From positions 1-11,651 of the forward strand of contig CAZESH010000119.1 in the NCBI GenBank assembly GCA_964514665.1: a stretch of 11,651 bases of DNA, in the 5' to 3' direction. The DNA is from CAZESH01 sp964514665 (GTDB lineage Bacteria; Bacillota; Bacilli; Paenibacillales; KCTC-25726). Of this stretch, positions 1-5,366 are shown one piece after another; position 1 is the stretch's first letter, and the number at the start of each line of letters is the position of its first letter. The notes under the pieces are model-generated. The model saw nothing but the letters and a program-made list of their open reading frames with translations, was not told where the DNA came from and made no database searches. The translations under genes and the position numbers were made by a program.

Positions 1-134
1 CATGTAATGGCGCTGTACATCGCTCCGGTATCGACGTAAACAAAGCCCAATCTGGCAGCGACATTCCTTGCCACAGTGCTTTTCCCGGCTCCCGCCGGAC
101 CGTCAATGGCTACATTGATTTTGGGTGCTTTCAA
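1..134 (-). CDS. cmk: Cytidylate kinase, N-terminal part (cut by window edge)
   Basis: Cytidylate (CMP/dCMP) kinase transfers phosphate from ATP to CMP or dCMP in the cytoplasm, feeding CTP and dCTP synthesis. Only the first 44 codons are present; the gene continues past base 1. The visible part holds the P-loop GPAGAGKST (residues about 11-19) followed by the conserved VDTGAMY segment, the typical start of bacterial Cmk. I chose the TTG at 132-134 because an AGGGGGAG ribosome binding site (plus-strand 144-151) lies 9 bases upstream and no in-frame ATG is near. It lies downstream of the ypfB-like gene, as in B. subtilis, but an intrinsic terminator separates them, so it probably has its own promoter; I could not pick one convincingly in 135-185. 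The first residues after the start (KAPKIN) make it slightly longer than forms that begin directly at NIAIDG. Confidence 0.93.
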   Translation of the reverse strand, partial: MKAPKINVAIDGPAGAGKSTVARNVAARLGFVYVDTGAMYSAIT

Positions 135-184
135 TGACGGTTACTCCCCCTGTCAAGCCATTTAATTGTTTGTTCAATTTACCT

Positions 185-209
185 CAACAAAAAAGCAGGC
201 CGTGCCTGC
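185..209 (-). terminator. Intrinsic terminator between ypfB-like gene and cmk
   Basis: Read on the minus strand, a GCAGGC/GCCTGC stem with a three-base loop is followed directly by six T and then GTT. It lies about 110 bases after the stop of the ypfB-like gene and about 50 bases before the cmk start, so it should end the ypfA-ypfB transcript and separate it from cmk. The short loop and 6-bp GC-rich stem make it moderately strong. Confidence 0.75.
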
Positions 210-317
210 GAACGAAGAAAATTATACCACAATTGAGGCAATCATGCAAAATTGTATTGCGTTGATTTTTTGAAACACCCATATTTTATTCCGCAACATC
301 ACAAATTGTGCCGATTA

Positions 318-566
318 TTATTCAATATCTTCCATCAATGCTCCTTCATTGCGAGCAACCCAAGTAAGCAGATCGCGCAGTTGAGGAAAAACCAATAGAC
401 TTTGAAACACCAACAGCAGCAGCAGCAGGACAAGGATCGTACGTTTCATCCATTTTTCTGCCGGATTGGAAAATTCCAGGAACAATTTGCGATATTGACT
501 GTTTTTTGTTGTTTTTTGCTTCAAGCCAATCAACCACCCGCCGAAATAAATGATTGCCTCCCTCAT
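318..566 (-). CDS. ypfB: YpfB-like small membrane protein
   Basis: An 82-residue protein with one hydrophobic segment (about residues 43-61, including a run of six leucines partly encoded by five CTG triplets). A basic N-terminal part precedes it and a short acidic tail follows (EGALMEDIE). It sits between the PilZ gene ypfA and cmk, exactly where B. subtilis has ypfB, a small single-pass membrane protein of unknown function; the assignment rests on position, size and topology rather than on residue identity. The gap from the ypfA stop is 25 bases, so the two are probably cotranscribed. The start is uncertain: the ATG used has only a weak GGAA upstream, while a strong AGGGAGG lies just inside the gene, and the internal ATG at codon 40 (WMKRT) would still give an intact membrane segment. 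Function unknown. Confidence 0.6.
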   Translation of the reverse strand: MREAIIYFGGWLIGLKQKTTKNSQYRKLFLEFSNPAEKWMKRTILVLLLLLLVFQSLLVFPQLRDLLTWVARNEGALMEDIE

Positions 567-591
567 TATTCCATGCAGAGTGCCGCCCTAT

Positions 592-1242
592 TCACTTTTT
601 GTTCATCAGCTGCCGCTCAAAACAGTATCGGATTACTTTCTGACGATTGAAATCCGTTATATCGGAAAATTTCAGCATAGCCAGCTGCCGTCCCGTTTCC
701 AGCTGCTTTACCCTGACGAGTTCACCTTTGAATGGAACATGTTCGACACTGCCTTTTTTGTATTGGATCAACAGCCAACAGCTAACGTTGTCATTCGCCT
801 TCAAAGGAAACGTTCCTTCGCAGAGAAAGGAAAGCCCGCCCCCTCCGATATCCTCGGTTATCCCCAGAAATTGGGCCTGCTCCGTCAGCTTGATGGAAAT
901 TTCCAGCTCGGCGGAAACACGCAAAAAACCTCTGCGCTGAATCTTTGAGACCGATTCTGGATCCGGCTTGCGGATGGCGATCAAACGAATGACTTCCTCG
1001 CGAAATCCCGCAACGAATGTGTTGAAGTAAAATTTTACTCCGGCTTCGTTAATGAAATAAGCGGACAGCATGTCCCCTTTTTGCATTCGTTTTAATTTTC
1101 CTGTCTTGACGTTTATTGGAATCTCAATAAACAGGTGATCAGCGGATACGTCGGCAACACGTGATTTGTACTCCTCATTTTCCTCCGCATTATCGTCGCT
1201 CATAACCTGGATAAAGAGATGCTGATTGACCTTTGGCAGCAA
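592..1242 (-). CDS. ypfA: PilZ-domain flagellar brake protein (YpfA/DgrA-like)
   Basis: A 216-residue protein with the two-domain layout of YcgR/YpfA: an N-terminal YcgR-like beta domain (about 1-90) and a C-terminal PilZ domain (about 100-213). In this family c-di-GMP binding lets the protein act on the flagellar motor and slow motility. The RxxxR motif is present (R104-R108 within QRRGFLR). The second PilZ motif, normally D/NxSxxG, reads DIGGGG (D131 to G136), with glycine where serine is usual. The ATG at 1305 would add 21 residues that do not fit the family; the TTG at 1240-1242 has GGGGAG 8 bases upstream and gives the expected beginning MLPKVNQ and a length close to B. subtilis YpfA. 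An extended -10 promoter lies upstream and the ypfB-like gene follows 25 bases after the stop. Confidence 0.88.
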   Translation of the reverse strand: MLPKVNQHLFIQVMSDDNAEENEEYKSRVADVSADHLFIEIPINVKTGKLKRMQKGDMLSAYFINEAGVKFYFNTFVAGFREEVIRLIAIRKPDPESVSKIQRRGFLRVSAELEISIKLTEQAQFLGITEDIGGGGLSFLCEGTFPLKANDNVSCWLLIQYKKGSVEHVPFKGELVRVKQLETGRQLAMLKFSDITDFNRQKVIRYCFERQLMNKK

Positions 1243-1320
1243 TGATCCCACTCCCCGGTAAAAAAGATAAAAAATCCGCGCTCCGCTTTTTGCGACACAT
1301 GACATTTGACGCTGTTAACC

Positions 1321-1329
1321 ATTATAACA
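1321..1329 (-). promoter_or_regulatory. Extended -10 promoter for ypfA-ypfB
   Basis: On the minus strand TGTTATAAT gives a perfect -10 TATAAT with the TG extension; no good -35 is visible, which is acceptable for an extended -10 promoter. It lies between the ypeB terminator and ypfA and would give a leader of about 70 bases. It makes ypfA-ypfB a transcription unit separate from ypeB. Confidence 0.6.
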
Positions 1330-1349
1330 TGCCGGCAGACATTCGGGAT

Positions 1350-1380
1350 AAAAAAAAGCAGTCCCTGTTAAAGGACTGCT
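1350..1380 (-). terminator. Intrinsic terminator after ypeB
   Basis: On the minus strand an 8-bp stem AGCAGTCC/GGACTGCT with an eight-base loop is followed by an uninterrupted T run (TTTTTTTT). It is located 95-125 bases after the ypeB stop and should end that transcript. This is one of the strongest terminators in the window. Confidence 0.88.
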
Positions 1381-1394
1381 CAAACTAAGTTCGG

Positions 1395-1470
1395 GTTTGG
1401 AGGGGACTTTCGTTTCGGGTGAGTTTGCTTTCAAGTCGGATATCTTCGCTAACGAAAGTCTCCTCCAAAC
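1395..1470. repeat. 20-bp inverted repeat with 36-base loop after ypeB
   Basis: The arms 1395-1414 and 1451-1470 are complementary at 19 of 20 positions. The single exception would be G-U in plus-strand RNA and A-C in minus-strand RNA. The right arm lies four bases beyond the ypeB stop codon, and the left arm lies about 15 bases before the start of the ypeB terminator stem. No T run follows either arm on its 3' side, so it is not itself an intrinsic terminator. It may be a stable 3'-UTR structure, an mRNA end protector, or one copy of a dispersed palindromic element; I do not see a second copy in this window. Confidence 0.85.
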
Positions 1471-1474
1471 TTCC

Positions 1475-2812
1475 TCAATCCGAAGCGGTTTCCAGCGTCT
1501 CCACTTTCTCCTCGCTGCCGTTTTCCGCATTGATATATACGCGGTACACGCTGCCGTTGATCCTGCCGGTAAATTGGTAGCACAGCACTTCCTCGTCGGA
1601 ATCATTTTTGATCAGCGCCAAATCGGACTGTTTCACGACAAATTTGCCGTTCAATTTTTGCTTCGCTTGATCAAGCTTTAATTTCGGCTCCGGCAAGTTC
1701 CGCTTATGATGCTCGAAAATAAAGTCGCTTGCGTTAAGGCCCGTCACTTCTCCATTATCGAGCGCAACCGTGACAATCAATTTATCCGGATATAAGGTGA
1801 CCTTGTTGTCCACAACCGCCATCGTCAAATTCACCGCATGATCGAAATCGTTGGCGCTGATTACTTTGGTTTGCGGATAGCCATGCTTTTTTAAAAAAGT
1901 TTTTGCCGATTTGGCGGCTTGATCGATCGTCAGCCGCTGACTTTTCACAGGCCGGTTGTTCATGAACCAAATCAAGTGCCCGCCTTTTTTGGTTAAATCC
2001 ATTTGTATGCTGCGTTCGCCTTTGTCCAAGCTGACGCTGTACGAGCTGTATTCCGTGCCCTTGCCGTTTTCTACGACCCGAAGACCTTCGGTCGATTTCA
2101 GCCCCAGAAATTCCGCTGCCCGCGATTTTACCTGCTGCTTGCTAACATCGGTTCCTGACAGCGATTTTACCGTGCGTTTCTGATACATGCTGGAAACAGA
2201 AGGACCCCAGTTGAGTTCCGGATACTCCGTTACTTTTTTGTCCACTGTTTTAAATCCGTCGATAATCGTGTTATCCAGCTGATTTTTTTCTGTAGCCAAA
2301 GCCGTTTCCACGTCCATCCAGCGCAAATGGTTCTGGATGACCTTCGTCTGCACTTGATTTAGCTCTCCGGCAATGTCTTGGGAACGTTGGTAAAGTGTGT
2401 TCAGCGTCTTTAATTCACTGTCGCTTAAAGGTTTCTTGGATAAATCGCGAACGGATGCGCGGTAGGAAAAATTGGAAATGTGGGAAAGGAAATCCTCAGT
2501 CTTATTAAAAGGAAGCAGCGTCAAGGGCAGTTGATTGATTTCGCTCTGCGCCTCACTGGTCAATCTCCAGACGTTAGCCAGCGATTTGCGCATATAATCG
2601 CGCGAAGCCGAATTGACAGCCAATGCATGACCCAATTCTCTATGTAAGCTGTCCATATGAAAAGACAAGTCATGAAAAGCCCGCTGATACTGGTTTTCCG
2701 CCTTGATCAATATTGCATTCTTTTCCTGATGTTCCTGATAGCCCCAAAGCCCGGTGGCAATCAGCACGACAGTGACAATCGGAAACAGGATTGCGCTTAA
2801 TCTCGAATACAT
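1475..2812 (-). CDS. ypeB: Spore germination protein YpeB
   Basis: YpeB is needed for the cortex-lytic enzyme SleB to be placed and kept stable in spores, and so for peptidoglycan breakdown during germination. The product has 445 residues, close to the 450 of B. subtilis. It has an uncleaved N-terminal membrane anchor (about 6-24), a long helical region, then a C-terminal half with PepSY-type repeats from about residue 220, ending in the usual segment on Tyr/Val-rich strands (RINGSVYRVYINAENG). The start at 2812 has AAGGGAG 8 bases upstream; a start 8 codons earlier lacks one. In B. subtilis sleB lies just upstream of ypeB in one operon. Here that place is taken by a 51-residue Cys-rich protein, and prsW comes before it. 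The gene ends with a long inverted repeat and then a strong terminator. Confidence 0.93.
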   Translation of the reverse strand: MYSRLSAILFPIVTVVLIATGLWGYQEHQEKNAILIKAENQYQRAFHDLSFHMDSLHRELGHALAVNSASRDYMRKSLANVWRLTSEAQSEINQLPLTLLPFNKTEDFLSHISNFSYRASVRDLSKKPLSDSELKTLNTLYQRSQDIAGELNQVQTKVIQNHLRWMDVETALATEKNQLDNTIIDGFKTVDKKVTEYPELNWGPSVSSMYQKRTVKSLSGTDVSKQQVKSRAAEFLGLKSTEGLRVVENGKGTEYSSYSVSLDKGERSIQMDLTKKGGHLIWFMNNRPVKSQRLTIDQAAKSAKTFLKKHGYPQTKVISANDFDHAVNLTMAVVDNKVTLYPDKLIVTVALDNGEVTGLNASDFIFEHHKRNLPEPKLKLDQAKQKLNGKFVVKQSDLALIKNDSDEEVLCYQFTGRINGSVYRVYINAENGSEEKVETLETASD

Positions 2813-2899
2813 GAACAAAACTCCCTTCGACAACAAAACGATTTTTCTAAGTTTTTGTCGTCAAAGGAAGTTTTATGCGCCGGCCGGCTTAAATCCAGC

Positions 2900-3055
2900 C
2901 TATAGAAATTGTTCTGTAATATCGAAATCACGGTCGTTATTGCAAAGGCATTGTTTGAATCCCGTTTGCAGTCTGCCATGATCCTTTTTGCCCCTCAAAA
3001 CAAACCGTTCTCCACAGCGTTTGCATCGAATCGTCACCTTTACCCGCATTGCCAT
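2900..3055 (-). CDS. 51-residue Cys-rich (zinc-ribbon-like) mini-protein
   Basis: A very small basic protein with a CxxC pair (C11, C14 in RCKRCG) and a CxC pair (C36, C38 in QCLCNN), plus H26 between them. This is a layout expected of a single zinc ribbon or knuckle. I do not recognise a named family. The start ATG at 3053-3055 lies 6 bases after a GGAGGG site; the ATG two codons upstream directly abuts that site and the one two codons downstream is 12 bases away. It begins 54 bases after prsW and ends 87 bases before ypeB, all on one strand, so it may be cotranscribed with either. It occupies the position sleB has in B. subtilis. Role unknown; nucleic-acid binding or metal binding are possibilities only. 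Confidence 0.72.
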   Translation of the reverse strand: MAMRVKVTIRCKRCGERFVLRGKKDHGRLQTGFKQCLCNNDRDFDITEQFL

Positions 3056-3086
3056 CTGCATCCCTCCGCTGAAAAACTCCTTTTTC

Positions 3087-3115
3087 ATTATGAACGGATT
3101 TGGGGATGTTTAGTC
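3087..3115 (-). promoter_or_regulatory. Possible forespore sigma-G-like promoter
   Basis: On the minus strand, GACTA, 18 bases, then CATAATG resembles the sigma-G pattern (GNATR, 18 bases, CATNMTA) with one mismatch in each element. It overlaps the end of prsW and precedes the Cys-rich mini-protein and ypeB. The biology fits, since ypeB is expressed in the forespore in Bacillus, but the match is weak and could be chance. Confidence 0.2.
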
Positions 3116-3799
3116 TACTCCTCCGGAAAACTGTCGGTAAGGGGATTTTAAATTGGCGATCTGCACGTTCCGCAGACCGAGAATCCACAGCAGCACCATG
3201 AAGGGAACGATAAACCATATCCAGTGTTTTGCACTCTGCAGCAAAATATAATCGAAAGCTCCGTGCCAAAGGATCGGCACAAGCAGGGAATACAGCAGCA
3301 TTTTCCGCTTTTTGCTTTTGCTTTCGGCAAATTTGGCTTTGCCCAGATAATAGCCCATGACCACGCCAAACAGGGCATGCCCGGATACAGGCAGGAAAGC
3401 GCGCAGCAGCAAGCTGAAGAAGGAAGAATGATTAAGAAAAACATAAATAATGTTCTCGAGCGTGGCGAAACCGAGTGCTACCGCAACGGAATATACAATC
3501 CCGTCATAGGGCTCATCAAATTCGGAATGGCTGAAAATCAAGAAATAAAGCACAAACCATTTGATAAATTCCTCCAGCCCTGCCGAAATGCCGAAGGATA
3601 GCAGCAAAGGATTGTTTCCGAAGCCCAAAACGAACCCGCGTTGGATGACCATGGTGGGAAATACCAGCAGCAATCCGAACAAGAACATGCGGACAACCAG
3701 CTTAACCGGCTCGGCATCGTATTTATCGCGCAGGTAAAAATACGCCATAAGCGATACCCCTGGGGCTACCGCGGCGGTAAGCAGCGAAAAAATCTCCAC
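3110..3799 (-). CDS. prsW: Intramembrane metalloprotease PrsW
   Basis: PrsW is the polytopic membrane protease that makes the first cut in the anti-sigma factor RsiW in B. subtilis, releasing sigma-W during envelope stress; homologues also act on other targets. The product has 229 residues with several membrane segments. The family signatures are all present: EExxK (E76, E77, K80 in GLEEFIKW), an E-N pair in the next helix (TLENIIY, E115), the SGHALFG histidine (H141) and the WHGAFD histidine (H179). The GTG at 3797-3799 is chosen because AAGGAGGGG lies 6 bases upstream and it gives the usual opening EIFSLLTAAVAPG; the upstream ATG at 3883 would add 28 hydrophilic residues. mecA lies upstream with its own terminator between, and the Cys-rich mini-protein and ypeB lie downstream. 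Confidence 0.93.
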   Translation of the reverse strand: MEIFSLLTAAVAPGVSLMAYFYLRDKYDAEPVKLVVRMFLFGLLLVFPTMVIQRGFVLGFGNNPLLLSFGISAGLEEFIKWFVLYFLIFSHSEFDEPYDGIVYSVAVALGFATLENIIYVFLNHSSFFSLLLRAFLPVSGHALFGVVMGYYLGKAKFAESKSKKRKMLLYSLLVPILWHGAFDYILLQSAKHWIWFIVPFMVLLWILGLRNVQIANLKSPYRQFSGGVD

Positions 3800-3890
3800 T
3801 TGTTGCCCCTCCTTCCCACAAAATTGTTTGCCGGAAATCAACCTGCATTCATAGTACCTTATTTTGACCGCTTTGAACAGCATTCCGCGG

Positions 3891-3926
3891 CAAACAAAAA
3901 CATCTGCAAACGCTTTGTTTGCAGAT
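3891..3926 (-). terminator. Intrinsic terminator after mecA
   Basis: A perfect 10-bp stem ATCTGCAAAC/GTTTGCAGAT (3902-3911 and 3917-3926) has a five-base loop. On the minus strand it is followed by GTTTTTGTTT. It is located 30 bases after the mecA stop and separates mecA from prsW. Confidence 0.85.
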
Positions 3927-3955
3927 ATTTCGAAGAAGCTATGGACAAACCGGAT

Positions 3956-4561
3956 TCAATTGAATTTCTCGACAAGCGTCTTGACCGCATCTTGGGCAAT
4001 TACCGTTTTTCCGTATTCCTCAAGAACCGCCCGGGTTACGGAGGTTGCATCGCCAAATTCGGACATCAGCGCAACGACTGCGGGGACATTGCCTTCTTCG
4101 ACAAAATCGGGTTCCAGCTGTAAAATCCATTTATCCTTATAGGAGAATAAGATCCCGCCCTCAAGCAGATAGCCGTTTATAAGTTTGGCCGCCCTCAGAA
4201 GATATTCGAAATCGTTAAAAGCGTATGAAATCAGATCGCTTTGCTCAAGCGTGACTTCCATTTCATACACATCATCCGCTTCGTCTTCATCCAGAGTATC
4301 ATCCGAATGCGACGACTCTAGCTTGCCGCGAGTGACGATTACTACCATGCCTTGGGCCGGCAAGGCAAACACCTCGACTGCAAGAGGACCCGAGGCGTCA
4401 AAGCCAAGTTCATTGTAAGCTTGATCCATCATTTCACTGAAAAGCTCATGAACCTTGGGAATTTCCCGCCACATGTCTTCCTTTTGAATCCCGCGCTCCG
4501 TCAAATCGTCGAACGTAAGGAAAATCCTTATTTTATCCGGACTTAAACGTTCTATTTTCAT
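3956..4561 (-). CDS. mecA: ClpC adaptor protein MecA/YpbH
   Basis: MecA-family adaptors bind target proteins (ComK in B. subtilis competence control) and the ClpC ATPase, promote ClpC hexamer assembly and deliver the target to ClpCP. The 201-residue product shows the family layout: an N-terminal target-binding domain (1 to about 80, opening MKIERLSPDKIRIFLTFDDL), an acidic linker (about 83-97, DDTLDEDEADD) and a C-terminal ClpC-binding domain (about 100-201). The start at 4561 has AAGGGAGGA 7 bases upstream and matches the family N-terminus; the earlier ATG at 4612 adds 17 unrelated residues. B. subtilis has two paralogues, mecA and ypbH; the neighbours here (prsW, ypeB, ypfA) match the ypbH locus, so this could equally be called ypbH. 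I assign mecA because it may be the only copy, which cannot be checked here. Confidence 0.93.
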   Translation of the reverse strand: MKIERLSPDKIRIFLTFDDLTERGIQKEDMWREIPKVHELFSEMMDQAYNELGFDASGPLAVEVFALPAQGMVVIVTRGKLESSHSDDTLDEDEADDVYEMEVTLEQSDLISYAFNDFEYLLRAAKLINGYLLEGGILFSYKDKWILQLEPDFVEEGNVPAVVALMSEFGDATSVTRAVLEEYGKTVIAQDAVKTLVEKFN

Positions 4562-4586
4562 AACAGGATCCTCCCTTACAGCCTCT

Positions 4587-4681
4587 GTTATAACAAAGTA
4601 TGAATAGAACATTCAAAAGGTGAAATACTCGATTTCACATTCTTATGTTATCATTATACGTTTCGAAATGCACGAAATAAA
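4587..4681 (-). promoter_or_regulatory. Candidate promoters for mecA
   Basis: Two possible sigma-A promoters are visible on the minus strand. The nearer has TTGAAT (4611-4616), an 18-base spacer and TATAAC (4587-4592), giving a leader of about 20 bases. The farther has a perfect TATAAT (4653-4658) with a weak -35 TTTATT at 17 bases (4676-4681). I cannot decide between them from sequence alone. Confidence 0.4.
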
Positions 4682-4684
4682 GTG

Positions 4685-4728
4685 CAAATAAAAGAACCAT
4701 TTTCGTTTATATATACGAAAATGGTTCT
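4685..4728 (-). terminator. Perfect 14-bp hairpin terminator after the 92-residue gene
   Basis: The arms 4693-4706 and 4715-4728 are perfectly complementary over 14 bp with an eight-base AT loop. On the minus strand the stem (AGAACCATTTTCGT on its 5' side) is followed by TTTTATTT. It starts 27 bases after the stop of the 92-residue gene. Its T tract points in the minus direction only, so it serves that gene and isolates it from mecA. Confidence 0.88.
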
Positions 4729-4754
4729 AAAAAGTTTCCGTTTGCTCCGGGAAA

Positions 4755-5033
4755 TTACTGGAATGAGGTCTGCGTATGGTTTTCAGACAAAATTTCATTC
4801 ACCGTATCCTTTAGCTCCGGATCGGATTGAACGATATTTTTTATCTGGGATTCGTCTGACTTGGAGGAATTTTTATCCGTCGAGGCAATACTTGTGCTTG
4901 CATTCATAAACCGGCCCGCTTTCTCTGCAGCCTGGTTAAAGGCGGAGAACAGCATCGGCCGGTTGTTCCGGGAAAAATACATCACCGCTGCCGCGCCTAC
5001 AATTCCTCCCATTAAAAAGCTGGACATTCGCAT
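4755..5033 (-). CDS. Small membrane-anchored protein, YtxH-like topology
   Basis: A 92-residue protein. Residues about 4-21 form a Gly/Ala-rich hydrophobic segment (SFLMGGIVGAAAVMYFSR), followed by an amphipathic helix (about 28-42) and a Ser/Lys/Asp-rich polar tail. The shape recalls YtxH-type small membrane proteins of Bacillales, but the similarity is in topology only and I do not assign a family. The ATG at 5031-5033 is chosen for the excellent AAAGGAGGT 7 bases upstream; the frame stays open upstream to 5267 but that extension has no ribosome binding site and unconvincing composition. It is monocistronic: a strong terminator follows and a divergent gene lies 333 bases upstream. Function unknown. 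Confidence 0.78.
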   Translation of the reverse strand: MRMSSFLMGGIVGAAAVMYFSRNNRPMLFSAFNQAAEKAGRFMNASTSIASTDKNSSKSDESQIKNIVQSDPELKDTVNEILSENHTQTSFQ

Positions 5034-5366
5034 CGTTTTGACCTCCTTTATTGTGGATCTTTTTCTCATGGTTATTTTCTGCCCCATTGCAACTGGCCAT
5101 TCATAAAAAAATAAGGTAAATCCGCAAAATATATACACGGAACTATTGATTTTCAGCTCCTTCCTGAGGCGACGGATAGCAAACTCATCCAAAACAGAAA
5201 TCCCCCTCCGAACTTCATGGATATGAACGCGAACCATTCGAAATCGAAAATCATTAGTGCCGTGCATTTAGTTCCATAAAATTTTTCCCTCTCTGCAGAA
5301 ATAATGCAATATGTTACACTGAAAAAAAGACATTTCAACCTTTATTTAACGGGAGAGAACAAAACA
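5034..5366. other. 333-base spacer between divergent genes
   Basis: This stretch separates the minus-strand 92-residue gene from the plus-strand deacetylase gene. Apart from the ribosome binding sites at both ends and one weak promoter near 5312-5320, I see nothing definite. Open frames on the minus strand (up to 5338) lack ribosome binding sites and look non-coding. No terminator-like hairpin or riboswitch was recognised. Confidence 0.6.
5312..5320 (+). promoter_or_regulatory. Candidate extended -10 promoter for the deacetylase gene
   Basis: TGTTACACT gives a four-of-six -10 (TACACT) with a TG extension, about 47 bases before the start codon. The -35 is poor (TCTGCA at 17 bases). It is the best promoter-like site before the gene but remains weak. 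Confidence 0.3.

Noticed and set aside
414..428. Five CAG triplets in a row, possible slippage-prone repeat
   Set aside because: On the coding strand this is CTG repeats encoding leucines of the ypfB-like membrane segment; five copies of a triplet do not shift the frame and are easily explained by composition.
550..948. Plus-strand open frame of 132 codons opposite ypfA
   Set aside because: Antisense to the PilZ gene, without start signals or recognisable domains.
2829..2862. Imperfect palindrome (CGACAACAAAAC and GTTTTTGTCGTC) upstream of ypeB
   Set aside because: The pairing is broken by a bulge and the sequence is low complexity; no T run or known operator pattern, so not called as a terminator or binding site.
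5153..5338. Minus-strand open frames upstream of the 92-residue gene, including an extension of it to 5267
   Set aside because: No ribosome binding site, odd composition, and a near-perfect ribosome binding site marks the start at 5033 instead.
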